Positions 35,005-46,097 of a stretch of 64,000 nt of DNA are shown one piece after another. The position numbers and the translations under genes are program-made. Each line of letters opens with the position of its first letter. Position 1 is the stretch's first letter. The notes under the pieces are model-generated. The model did no database searches. It was not told the origin of the DNA and saw nothing but the letters and a program-made list of their open reading frames with translations. Source of the DNA: Phaeosaccion multiseriatum (lineage: Eukaryota > Ochrophyta, other classes); contig OZ218953.1 in assembly GCA_965112735.1 (NCBI GenBank), forward strand, positions 1,550,001 through 1,614,000, given 5' to 3'.

Positions 35005-36304
35005 CCCAGGCCTTTTACTGGTCAATCCTTCCTTGGACAGTCCATGAAGCTCCTTCTCTCCTCCCCTTCTCGCTCCCACCCGCCCCCCTCTCCCCCCCCT
35101 CCCCCCTGCCGCACCCACCCACCACTCTCACGCGCCCACTCTCACACCCTCGCTCCAGTACGCTCCGCCCTGGCTCTACTCCACGAAGACAGTCGATCCG
35201 GACAAGGCTTACAAAGCTCTGGTGGCGGCAGTGGAGGCGATACCAGGGGCGAGTGTGGTCGAACAGGACGGCACTTACCTCAGAGCGGTGAGAGCGAGCG
35301 TGAGAGCCGCGGGCGCGGGGGGGGGGGGGGGGGGGGCAAACTTTTTTCTTGTCCCAACACCTAAAGCATGAGTGTGTGTGTGCGTGTGTATTTCTCTGTG
35401 TTGTTGTGTGTGTATTCGTGTGTCCCTTCTTCCTGAGCTCTTCGTCTTCGGGGCCCGCTCATTACCGAAGACCTGTTCCTACCCGTTTTGGTTTGGTCTT
35501 AAAGCAGACTGGTCTGCCCACGGACTGCTGCTCGTTCCTCACATGACGATTGCTCTTGTTTGTGTGGCCTCTCTCCCGTCTCCCTCCCCCCCTCCCTTGC
35601 CTCCCTCCCTCCCTCCGGTGGCGGCCGCATTCTCGATACGCTGTGCGCTTCATCCGTAGGAATTCCCCGCCAAGGTGAGAAGAGTACCAACCCGAACAAG
35701 ACGATTAGACTGCTTGAGTTTGGGCTAGTAAGGAAGGCAGCTGAATCCAACCTCCGTTTCATCTTGCCCCTGCCCCCCCCGCCCCTCCGTCCTTCTTCCT
35801 CTTCCTCCTTCTTCCTCTTCCTCCTTCTTCACCTGGTGCTGCCACTGTATCACCAACTGCTGCACTGGAGTAGGTGCCTGCCTCGAGTTTCGACGTGGTC
35901 GAGTTTCTGATGCGGCCCGCCGACAACATGGTGCTCTTCAGATCCGCCACGCGCGACTCCGTCTTCGTATACCCGCTACAGCAAGTAAGTAGGTGGCCAC
36001 GCAGAGGCGGAAACACTTGCACAGACTCTCCCCTTCCCTTCCCCCCCCCTCCCTCCCAGGCGCTTTTCGCCGTCCTCTCGTTTCTCGCCTTTTTTCCTCC
36101 TTTTTTCTCCCCCCCCCCCCCTACGTCTCTTTGGCTTGTGCGCAAAGAGTAAACCCCCGAGGGTCAACCCCTAAAGACTTGCATGCTTTCGCCCCTACCC
36201 TCTCGCTGCCCCTTTAACCCCCACAGCCGCTGTCAGACCAGGCTTCCAACGAGAGCCGATTAACTGCAATCCGCCGATCTCTGGGCTGGGGGACGGCCGA
36301 ATAG
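33482..36304 (+). CDS. Plastid-targeted DUF1499 protein
   Basis: Nine exons: 33482-33677, 33946-34062, 34182-34239, 34432-34480, 34849-34887, 35159-35287, 35660-35674, 35874-35984 and 36227-36304. They join in frame to 263 residues. The start 'MRQLRALLLCLLLQSHPCTSF' is a signal peptide ending in a C-T-S-F site like the ASAF sites of secondary red plastids; an S/R-rich transit segment follows. A second hydrophobic stretch, 'FVGAGALALVVAGLQMAVSV', may be a thylakoid signal or membrane helix. 'CNRVGLNSEGRLFPC' and 'NCLSTSS' precede the DUF1499 core with 'FDVVEFLMRPADNMVLFRSA' and end 'RLTAIRRSLGW'. Plant relatives are thylakoid-associated; the biochemical role is unknown. Exon 7 is a 15-base microexon coding EFPAK. 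Several introns end in long CT or CTC repeats. Confidence 0.9.
33849..33921. repeat. (CTC)n tract before DUF1499 exon 2
   Basis: About 70 bases of pure CTC/TCC shortly upstream of the exon 2 acceptor, where it can act as an extended polypyrimidine tract. Confidence 0.95.
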
Positions 36305-37375
36305 GAGCCACAGCGTAAGCGGAGAGACTTCGGGCCGATGCTCTTTTCTACACTGTGCCCCGCCGCCTCCACGCGCCCACACCCCCCCCTGGGCCGCCCA
36401 AGGTACGTCTCGAACCCTTCTTGCCGACCGTCTCCAACCATCGATGAGGGAGGGTGGGAGAAGCGAGTGGGGAGGTCTCAACGCGGCGCACGTAAGGAGT
36501 TCGAGCTTGGCGCACCACAAGCACAAGGGAAGGAGAGCGAGTGAAGTGGACAAAAAGTGAGGTGCCCACGGTTTAGCTCTGAGCTTTCACGCCGAAGTTT
36601 GCCCTGCCTCTGAGAACGTTCCAGTCGCTGGCACGCAATGGAACAACCCCCCCCCCTTCTTTAGACACGGAGGGCCAGCCGCGCCACACCTCCAACAGGC
36701 ACAGGCTCATGTATAGCAGGCCTGAGGCCTACTGAGGCCTACTGGAGCTTTGGCACTTGCCAAGGAACGATGCTTCGCTAAATACAGCTCCTGTTTCAAA
36801 GTTTACAATACAGGCTTTGTTGCCCTCCTGCCCATATGATTACAGCTGGCGGTGAGGACGGGGAAGCATGCATAGAGCAGCTCGTCCAGCGCCTCCAGCC
36901 CGGCGCAGGCAGCTCAAGCAGTGGTCAGGTGCTGCTGGACAAGGACCCTCAGCTCGCCATCGTCGCGACCACACGTCCATCACTTACACTGAATGAGGAG
37001 CTCATCCGTCCCTCTCCGTCCTCTCTTCCTCCTCTTTTTTTCTGTGCTACTCTATAGTTTACAAAGAGGGGCAAGGAGATGGCTTCAGAGAAGGGCTTTC
37101 TTGCAGTAGCGAGAGGGGAACTGCGCACTGCGGAGGAGAGAGGGTGGGAAGTGGGAACTGGGTCAGGCTGAGGGGAAACGGCGCTACGGAACTACAGTGC
37201 GCAAACATAAAGCAATGATACACTGAGAAGGTTCGACTCCTCTCTCCCCTGACTCTTTATTTCTAAATATTAAACTTACTACTTCAACATCCTCTCCTTT
37301 CCCCCATCAAAAGTCCCTGCTGGCAGTACAGCCTTGCCACCTCTGCTCCCCCCCCCCCCTCTCTCTCTCTCCCTC
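36305..37375. other. Convergent gap, DUF1499 / methionine aminopeptidase
   Basis: About 1.07 kb with no gene I can support. A small 'tgaggcctac' tandem repeat lies at about 36722-36745. An AT-rich stretch at 37255-37285 probably belongs to a 3' UTR. Confidence 0.5.
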
Positions 37376-39176
37376 TCAGGCCATATCCTGGCGGTGAGCG
37401 GCCGGTGCCCCCAACTTGGGCACAGTCAGCACCTCAAACCCCTTCCTCTCTCCACTCCCATCTCCCCCTTGCCCGTCCGTAATAAGCACGGCATGCTCGA
37501 ACTGCGCGCTCCGGCGCCGGTCCGCCGTAACGACCGTCCACCCGTCGTCCCAGCTAGCCACCTCAGGCCGTCCCTCCGTGATGATGGGCTCAATAGTGAA
37601 AATCATACCTGCCCGCATGCGGAAGGTGTCATCGTTGCGGTAGTGCTGAATAAAGGGCGACATGTGGAAGTCGTAGCCCAGGCCGTGGCCGCAGTAGTTG
37701 CGCACAGTGCCATATCCCTCGCGCTCTGTAAAGTCCTCTATGCGGCGGCCAATCTCCGAGATGCACCCCCCCGGGTAGCAGGCCTTGAGCCCTTCCTCCA
37801 GTGCCTCTCGGCCCGCGGCGATGAGGCTCAGCCCCTGAGGAAGGAGCAGGGTGGGGAGGGGATGAGCAAAGGACTCTTTCCCAAGTTAACTGTGTTACTA
37901 TACTACTACAATGCTGCAGCGTGAACCATCAGGGGCTGCGGCCGAGTTTATGCAGTGCGTGGCTGTGGCCAAGACGCGAGTGGAAGAGGCACACAAAGGG
38001 TCACACAAAGCACGGGGTCGCTAGGCATGGGCACCCCACCATGTTTGTTCCACATTGTTCCACATTGGACCCTCTCTCGCTCTTGTTGCTATGCAGTGAA
38101 CGGCCCACACCTCCCATTGGACCATGACGCGCTCTGAGCGCATCAGCCTTAGCCAGCAGTAGAGTGCCATAAGCAGCGGGGAAAGGGACCCTTGACAAAG
38201 CATCATGTATGCACGCATGCACACAAGCGCGTACCTCGTCGTCGACTTGTCCCACCGGAATGGTCGAGCAATTGTCCCCATGGAATCCCTGAGCAGCCAA
38301 GGGGCGAGACAGTAGGGGAGAATGGGGAGCTCAGCGTGCAACTGTCTGGAAAGGGCGTACGCAGCCCAGCCCGTCCTCTCTCTCTCTCTCTCCTCCCAAA
38401 CACAAACATTTTCTGCTCCTCTCGTGCATGTACTTGTGTGTACCTACCTCGAGGTAGAGAGACACATCAAAGCTGACAACGTCGCCGTCCTGCAGCGGCC
38501 GGTCGTCGGGGATGCCGTGACATGCCACCTCGTTGACGGAGCTGCAGATGCTCTTGGGAAAGCCCTGGTAGTTGAGAGGGGACGGGTAGGCCCCGGCCGC
38601 AGTGATGGCCTCGTGCACGGCCCGATCGATCGCCTCGGTGGTCACTCCCGGGGCGGCCAGAGAGCATGCCAGGTCTAGCATGCGGCGCGCCAGCTAAGAA
38701 GAGAGAGAGGGTGGGGGGTTGGGGCATGTCTTGAGAAGGGCCATACTATAGCAGCACGTCAGCGGAGGAAGAGAGGAGGGGAGGAGGAGTGAGCGCACCT
38801 GATTGGCCTTTCGCATGGCGTTGGCGCTCTCTGTATTGTGCAGAGGGACCACTCCGCTTGCGTTGCCCGCGACACCTGCGAAGTCAATACAGCTGGATTA
38901 GACACACGCCCACTACTACTACACTTTGCACTCGAGAGGGACTCACCTGAGTCTGCGTAGGGCGGTCGCTTAATGTGTGGTGGTACTGTACGCATGCTGC
39001 TGACGACGCCCTTCGTCACTGGCTGCCGAGCGCGTCCCTGCTGCGGCCTCGGTGATTGAGAGCTCATGCTTGTCCTCGATGACGCATCCTCAGCAGCAGC
39101 AGAGGAGGGACTGCTAGACATGGGCCTCACACGCCCAACGCCTCCTTGTGGACCCCTGCTAGCTCGACTTCTGCTG

Positions 39177-39209
<33 letters not shown>

Positions 39210-39439
39210 AAGGTGGTCCCCGAGTCTCGGAAGCTCCGCAGCCCGACGCTGGTTCCTTCATAGCTGCAGGTGCTCCTCGTCCTCTGGCCGCTGCTTTGGA
39301 GGCAACTCCGATGCCTCACTCGGCTTCGAGGTGTGGCGAGCGTCGAGCCAGGAAGAGAGGCTGTGGCAGTACATATCCTGCTGACACTTTTACCAGAGCA
39401 GGCGAGCCATCGACGCAGCAGCTGCTGCGGTTGAGGCAT
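37376..39439 (-). CDS. MAP1: Methionine aminopeptidase, type I, organelle-type leader
   Basis: This enzyme removes the initiator methionine from new proteins with a two-metal site. Minus-strand exons 39439-38947, 38875-38799, 38693-38448, 38288-38235 and 37834-37376 join to 442 residues. The metal ligands are all visible: Asp266 in 'VVSFDVS', Asp277 in 'GFHGDNCS', His in 'GHGLGYDFH', Glu in 'FTIEPI' and Glu in '[10 protein letters not shown]'. The substrate-side His is in '[11 protein letters not shown]'. No 60-residue type II insert is present, so it is type I. The first 160 residues are R/S-rich with almost no acidic residues and include a poly-S run; this looks like a long mitochondrial or plastid leader, not the zinc-finger extension of cytosolic MAP1. 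It is divergent from the next PPR-Smr gene. Confidence 0.94.
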
Positions 39440-39737
39440 GTTTCTTTCCTTTTTTTTTTGATTGGCGCCCTCTAGTGTTTCCGATCGGCACGTGCACGTA
39501 TCTCGCTTTCTGCTTTCTGTCCCCCGATCCTCCCCCTCTCTCTCCCTCTCTCCCTCTCTCTCGCTCTTGTCTCTCGCCTCCATCTCTCGCCCTCCATCGT
39601 GTGTCTCTCTTCTGTCCCCCTCCTCTTCCCCATTCTCTCTTCCTCTTTCCTCTCCCTCTCGCCTCGCTCTCTCTCTTCCTGACCTTTTTTTAACGACTCC
39701 TTTCTCCAACGACTCTTCTTGATGAGGGGAAGAACAG
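39440..39737. promoter_or_regulatory. CT-rich divergent promoter, MAP1 / PPR-Smr gene
   Basis: 298 bases between opposite start codons. Most of it is a CT-rich (plus-strand) tract at 39530-39690, strongly strand-asymmetric. Confidence 0.5.
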
Positions 39738-41242
39738 ATGATCAGCATTGCAAGGAGGGTGGCGAGGCGGGTAGAGAGGTGCGGATGTGGGAAATTCGCG
39801 GCAGGGTTTGTTGTTGTTGATGGCCGGGCAGTCTCCTCCTCATCATCACCATCATGGAGCGAGCCGCAGCCCGGAGAAGGGCGGGGTGTACGAGAGAAGA
39901 GAGGAGAGAGGGGGGAGAAGCAGCACACAGCGCAAGCAGCAAGCAAGACAAGCTCCAAGGAGGAGCCCTCGACCCGATCAGAGGCAGAGAAACAACGACG
40001 AATGAGGCTGGAAACTGGCGTATACGACCGGGCCATTGTGGCCGCGTGCGTAGAAACCAGCCGGGGAGGGGGGCTGCAGCAGCACCGCCGTAGCCATAGG
40101 AAGGCCCTGAGCCTTCTATGCAGCATGCAAGAAGATATTAATGCTCTCGCCCCTCGGGCGAAGAGAGATGGGGGAAGGAGCGTTGGTGTGGCTGGCTGTC
40201 GCGAAGGAGTAGCGATGTTGAGCCCTAAGGCGTGTGGTCACCTCATGACACTCTGTGGTGATGCTGGAGCGGTGGAGGAGGTGTGGGAAATTTTTAAAGC
40301 GCGGGGAGGAGGCGTTCGTATTGTGGAGGAGGATGGGGAGGGAGAGGGGATGAGAAGGAGGCTGGCCTTTTTTGGCCGCTCAGTGAGAAAAGCACGCGGA
40401 GCACCGACCCCGAGACCTAACATTGTACACTACGGTACCGCGCTCTACGTGTGTGCTGCTGCTGGCCAGGCCGATCGAGCATGGGCTGTGCTGAGAGAGA
40501 TGGTGGCGGATGGCTCTGTGTATCCCTCGGTGAGGCACTACAATGCCGTGATGAAAGCGTGCGGCAAGGCGGGGCAGCTGAAGCGGGCACTCTTTTTGCT
40601 CGCTGAGATGCAGACAGCAGGGGGGCAGGTGCGGCCCGACAACTTCACCTTGAGCATCGCTATGCAGGCGTGCATCGAGGCCGGGGAGTGCGACAAGGCC
40701 CTCGGCCTGCTGGAAGAGGAGATGCGACTTGTAGCAACCCAAAGTCGAGGGAAGGGTGGCGGCATTGTGCCGGATCGTGTATCCTTCAACACCGCGATTC
40801 ATGCCTGCGCAAAGGCCGGGAAGGGGCGCCGGGCCGTCCACATTCTGCATAGGCTCATGCCCGAGGCCGGTGTGCTGCCTGACGCCTTCAGCTACAATAC
40901 CGCCATGACTGCCTGCGTCAACTCCCGAGACTACACGAGGGCCTTGGACCTTTTCAATGACCTGCGAAGAGGAGGCCGAGGGACTGAAGAGAGAGAGGGA
41001 GGGGGGAGAGGACTGACGCCAGACGCCATTAGCTACAACACAGCGATGCGCGCCTGCGGCATGAGCGGGCAAGGCGCACTTGCTCTTGAGCTCTTTCGGG
41101 AGATGAAGGACGAGAGACATCTCCTTCACGATACGGTGAGCTATAATACAGTCATCCATGCCTGCGGTGCGGGCAGTCACGACGACGAAGCGATGGAACT
41201 GATTCAAGAGATGCGGCGGGTGGCCGCGGAAGAAGGACAAGT

Positions 41243-41273
<31 letters not shown>

Positions 41274-42395
41274 TTGCATGCGGGGAGAGAAGAAAAGAGG
41301 GGTAGCAGAGAGGGCCGCGTCGGCCCACGTGTTCCTGTGCAGCGGGTGTCGCCGCCTGACGAGAGGACGTACAATGGCGCCATGTGGGGCAGCAGCAAGC
41401 GCGGGGACGTGGCGCGTGTGCTGTCCACTTTGGAGGAGATGAAGAGGGAGGGCCTCCGCCCAGACTCCTTCAGCCATGCGTTCCTTGCCAGGGCATTTGC
41501 GGCGGCGGGCAGGTATGAAGAGTCCCTCAACGCCTTGGCAGACTTTGAGAGCTCGATGCGTGCCGGTGGTGGTGCCGGTGAGGATCGTAGGCTGGGCATC
41601 ACCGAAATCGCGACACGGTGTGCGGTGATGAAGGCGTGCGGCGCCGCGGGGCGCTTTGACCTTGCGCTCGGCATGTTTGAGGGGCTACAAAGGGCCAGCG
41701 CGAGCTGGAGTCAAGCCCACAAGAGAGGGCGAGGGCGGATGGACGGGGTGGGGTTGTTGAGCTCTGCGTACTACGAAGCCATCATCCAAGCGGCTGACGA
41801 CGCAGTTGTTCAGATGGGTGCTATCCCTGACGCTGCTGCTGCTGATACTGCTGCTGCTACTGCTGCCACTGCCGACCGCCTGTTCGGGGAAGCAGCCGAG
41901 GGTGGAGTCTTTCCTTCCTCATGGCTGACGCTGGCGTGGAAGGGCCGCGTCTGGGACTCCAGCGGCGGAAGCTTTGTCGTGGACCTGCACCTGTTCCACA
42001 ATGTGCCGACTTGCAAGGCCGCGCTCCGCTACGTTTTCTCCCCAAGGCCCCAAGACAGCTCTAGGGTCCACGCCATCGCCCTGGCCAACACCAGCGGCAA
42101 GAGCAAAGCGAGGCGACCCTCGCGGGAGGAGTGGCAGCAAGAGCAGGGCACGGGCGAGAAGGAGAAGCAGCAGGAGCAGGCGCAGGAAGTCAGCTTGGGG
42201 GAGGGCGTAGCTCGAGGCCTGGTCATTACGGGAAGGGGCCAGCGGAGCGCGCAAGGGATCAGCGTGCTGCAGGTGGAGGTGACAAAGTTTTTGCGGGAGG
42301 AGCTCGGGTGCAAGGTGCAGCCGTGTACAGAGGAGGATGCAGGGGCCTTCGTAATTGAAGGAGGGAATCGGCTCCAGACTGGCCTAGAAGCCTAG
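39738..42395 (+). CDS. Single-exon PPR-Smr protein
   Basis: An intronless reading of 885 residues, unusual beside intron-rich neighbours. The N-terminus 'MISIARRVARRVERCG' is an Arg-rich amphipathic stretch, plausible as a mitochondrial presequence. About ten PPR motifs lie at residues about 225-650, such as 'VSFNTAIHACAKAGKGRRAV' and 'AISYNTAMRACGMSGQGALA'. Most have Asn at position 5 and Asp at position 35. Three motifs carry insertions rich in G, R, A or E between repeats. The C-terminal Smr domain has 'FVVDLHLF' near residue 746, where the usual DLHG glycine is replaced, and 'VITGRGQRSAQGISV' near residue 830. An E/Q/K-rich insert splits the Smr domain. An organellar RNA-binding role is likely; nuclease activity is uncertain because of the altered motif. 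Confidence 0.9.
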
Positions 42396-42407
42396 AGACG
42401 ACATTCG

Positions 42408-42476
42408 GCCGGCCTAGGCCTAATTTTGGCGCAGCCCCCCCGGCCTAGGCCTAGGCCTAGAACCGCCGGCCTAGGG
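42408..42476. repeat. Palindromic GGCCTAGGCCTA repeats
   Basis: Several self-complementary GGCCTAGGCC units cluster directly after the PPR-Smr stop codon. Confidence 0.85.
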
Positions 42477-42538
42477 GAGAAAAAATGGCCGGCCTAAGAG
42501 TAAAACCTGGATGGGCGGACACACCCGTTTTGCGGACA

Positions 42539-42571
<33 letters not shown>

Positions 42572-42719
42572 TTTTCTTCTTTAGCCACTACTGGCGCCGT
42601 ACTTGCCTCCCTGTCTTGGCCCTGCCTCTTACGAACACATTGCCACCTTTAGAAGTCGGGAGTAAGTTACTAAGGGATCATAGAATCATAGAAATTGGAA
42701 AAGATATTACTTTTAGAAG

Positions 42720-42782
42720 CTTACGTAAGTGCGTCGCATACTTACGTAAGTACGTCACATCCTTACATAAGTACGGCACGTA
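42720..42782. repeat. Three 21-bp repeats with TTACGTAA palindrome
   Basis: Units start at 42720, 42741 and 42762 with the pattern CTTACGTAAGTACGTCACAT. The third has one base changed in the palindrome. Confidence 0.9.
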
Positions 42783-43370
42783 AGGGAATTGGGTGTCTGT
42801 CCGCTGGGAAAATGGCCCCCCCCTCGCCCCCCCCCCCCTTTTCCACTTTCCAGAGGTGCGTGTGAATTTCTGCTCAGCGTCCAGAGTAGCCATAGGTAAG
42901 GGAGGCACAATAAAGCCATCGGAACCTCAAACAACCTGTATCCTTCAGAGTTAGCAGCAAAACCGATTAGCTGTCCGTTCATCCAGGTTTTACTCTTACA
43001 TATAAAGCATTTTTTTTTTTTTTTGCGAAGGGAATAAAACTGCGAAAAAACAAAAAACGTGAACATTATTTTTTTTTTTATTTTTTGTCCCCGAAACTGA
43101 GGAGACGAGTGTTTTGGGCCTGATTTTGCGACACCCGATTTCACCACCAAAACCGCTCGGGGCGGTGGTGACAAAGAGAAGAACAAAGAAAAAAAGGGAC
43201 AAGGAAGGGGGGGGCGTATGCGAAAGGGGAAGTTGATTATTGTGGTTGGCTGTACCTCCAGCGCACGGTACGCGTCTTTGTTTATTGCGGAAGCGGCCCA
43301 CAAGTTTATTCGCAAAACTAACAAAAATAAGGTTTTGAGGGTAGACACAGTAAATAAGTGAGAGTGGGGT

Positions 43371-43987
43371 GTGGAGAAGGGGGGGGGGCGACGCCGGGCA
43401 TCAAAGAGAAAGGATTTGTTGTTGGCTTGTCAAGCGCATTCATATGCTCCAGCAGCATTAGGGGCGGCGCAGAAACCGCAGCAGCAGGAGGTAGAGCAGC
43501 GAACGGGCCGAGAGGTCAGCGGCGGCAGCAAACCGCAAGTGACACGCTCAGAGGCTTCGTACCAGGAGCGACGAGCGCAAGAGAGCATCATGACGAGACG
43601 CTTGAAAATGGTGGGCAAGGGGAGGAAGAGCTGCCCAGAGTGTGGCACCGTGGCCAAGAGCGCCATGAAGGAGTGCGCCAGCTGTAACCACATCTTCTTG
43701 TCTCGCAAGGGCATCCGAGGGGTGCAGGCCTGCACCAAGAACCTGAGGAGGAAATCCGCCCTGGCCTCGACAGGAAGTGGGGGAATTGGAACAGCAGCAG
43801 CAGCATCAGCAGCTGCAGCTGCAGCTGCAGCAGCAGCGAGACAGCAGGGCAGCTATTGGAGAGGCGCGACGACAAACGCGGTGCACGGCAGCCCCCGCAG
43901 CAGCGACAAAGAAAAAACAACTTGTTGGCGATTCCGGCTCATTCAGCATGCTGCAGCAGCATTAGAGGCAGCAGAAGCAGAAGAAGA

Positions 43988-44029
<42 letters not shown>

Positions 44030-46097
44030 GAGAGCAGGACCAGTAGAATCGGAAGGAGCCGCAGCAGCAGAAGGAGCACAAAAAGTAACAGCAGAGCATG
44101 TTGCAGCACCGCTGCAGGCATTCGACGGTGAAACAGTCGCCGCGGCAGCAGCAGAAGAAGAGGACGAAGAAGAGGAGGAAGAACAACAAGAAGAAACGGA
44201 AGCAGAAGCAGTAGCAGCGGCAGCAGAAGGAGAAGCACCCGAGGACAGCAAACCGTCACCACAACCTCATCAACCAGAGGCTCCACACGAGAAGCGCCGA
44301 GCGCAAGAGAGCATCAAGCCGAACCCGAAAGGCCCGAAGATGGTGGGCAAGGGGAGGAAGAGCTGCCCAGAGTGTGGCACCGTGGCCAAGAGCGCGATGA
44401 AGGAGTGCGCCAACTGCAACCACATCTTCCTGTCTCGCAAGGGCATCCGAGGGGTGCAGACGTTCGAGAAGAGCCTCGAGAGGAAAGCCGCGCTGGTCCC
44501 CGATTGGGGAGGAAGTGCAGCAGCAGCAGCAGCAGCAGCAGGAGGAGGAGGAGGAGGAGGAGGAGGAGGGGGAGGAGGAGGAGGAGGAGGACGAGGAGGA
44601 GGAGGAGGAGGAGGAGGAGGAGGAGGAGGAGGAGGAGGAGGAGGAGGAAGGAAGGCGAGCGTGGCCCCTCTTTGGGAACCAAGAGCGTCGTCAACGCCTC
44701 TGCAGCTGCAGCAGATGTGGCACCTGGCCCTGCAGAGACAACAGCAGCGGGGGGAGCAGGCCACTAGCCAGGCACACAGTCAAGGCCACAAGAAGCAAGT
44801 CCCGAGTGGAGAGGACGGGTGGAGGAAGATGATGGCTCCTTCCAACGATGGAGCGGCGGCCAGCCGCAGGGAGCTTCCTGCTATGCGACTTGGTGACTTG
44901 CGCAAGCCATGGGCCAGATCGGAGACGTCGAAGGAGGGGGAGGAGGAGGGGGAGGAGACGGCGAAGGAGGTGGATCCTCCCGACGTGGAAGCAGTGACGA
45001 CGGGTAGCAGTAGCAACTGCAGCGGCGGCGAGGGCGCAGCACATCCAGCACTCTCTCCACTGACTGAAGCACATCCAGCGCTCTCTTCACCGACTCAAGA
45101 AGTCTCTTTGACGTGCAACGAAGAGGTAGATCCTGTCGGCGTTGAGGCGCCGGGCAGCAGCAACAGCAGCAGCAATGGGGAAGGTGAAGGCGAAGCACCT
45201 CCTGCACTCGTTTCACCGTCTCAAGAAGCGTCTTTGACCTGCAACGAATCGGTGGATCCTCCCAACGTCGAAGCGAAGGGAAGCAGCAGGAGCAGCAGCA
45301 ACAGCAACAGCAGCAGCCGCAGCAACTCGCCCGCCCCCCCCGTCTTTCTCTTGTCACGCCATATCGTGTGTCCTGACGGCGGAGGCAAAGGGCATGTAGC
45401 GCCTGATGCACCGTCTCGAAAAGTCTCCTTGATCAGCAATGAATCGGTGGCTCCTCCCAACGTGGAAGCGGAAGCCAGGGGCAGGAACACCAGCAGCGTC
45501 AGCAGCAGCAGCGGCAGCAGCGGCAGCAGCAGCAGCGGCGGCGGCGAACATGGCGAAGGTGCCGAAGACGACGGACTTGCAGCACTCGAGCCACCGACTC
45601 AAGCCTCTTTAACCTACAACGAATCGGTAAGTCGGGTGAATTGGGACAGAAGGCTTTCCCCTGGATATGACTCCGTTTGAAAACTCGATACGATACGTTG
45701 TGAATGAGCCTCGGCGTGACTGCTCTGCATCCCGTGACATATTTGTAACGCTTTGCACCCTTCCTTCCCTCCTGCGGTGCTCTCTACCATTTGTCACGAC
45801 CCCCCCCCCCAGGTCTCGTCTGAACCACTCAAGGGCCTCAAGAGAGATGCACAGGAGCTCGAGGGGAGCCCTTTCGTGAAGGAGACGACCGAAGAATGGC
45901 AAGAGAAGGAACAGCGCTTCCGGCAGGGCGAGGAGGGCGACGAAGAAGAACAGCGTCGGTTGGACTGGAACGGGATGTCTCGGCCCGGCTGGGAGTGGAG
46001 CGACAAGGCACTGGGCCCCAGGGAGGTGGAGTGGGACAGTTTGGATACAGCCTTTGGAAGGGGCAAGCGTCGCAAGCGTCGCATATCGGGCAAGTGA
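43371..46097 (+). CDS. Double zinc-ribbon (UPF0547-like) protein, 5' end unresolved
   Basis: Exons about 43371-45626 and 45813-46097. Two nearly identical zinc ribbons, 'KSCPECGTVAKSAMKECASC' and its copy, begin near 43626 and 44364. Each has two CxxC pairs ending 'NHIFLSRKGIRGVQ', like the UPF0547 family. The first in-frame ATG is at 43590, but the segment just upstream ('RRAQESI') is also duplicated in the second copy. Coding therefore probably starts further upstream, through an exon I cannot place. Between and after the ribbons are poly-A, E-rich and poly-G runs, then four or five copies of a motif 'SLTCNESVDPPNVEA'. The intron falls inside the last copy. The C-terminus 'GRGKRRKRRISGK' looks like a nuclear localisation signal. 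The function is unknown. Confidence 0.75.
44527..44651. repeat. Coding (GGA)n tract (poly-glycine)
   Basis: Over 100 bases of GGA/GAG repeat inside the zinc-ribbon gene; in frame it codes a long glycine run with one Arg. Confidence 0.95.

Larger units (their letters stand above)
42396..43370. other. Repeat-rich gap after the PPR-Smr gene
   Basis: About 1 kb that looks different from its surroundings. It contains AGGCCT palindromes at 42410-42470, a C-run at 42541-42570, three 21-bp repeats at 42720-42782, and T-runs near 43010 and 43070. No coding region is supported. It may be a decayed mobile element or simply a repeat-rich spacer. Confidence 0.5.

Noticed and set aside
37225-37250. GGTTCGACTCC resembling a tRNA T-arm
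   Set aside because: The stem has mismatches and no acceptor, D or anticodon arms fit around it.
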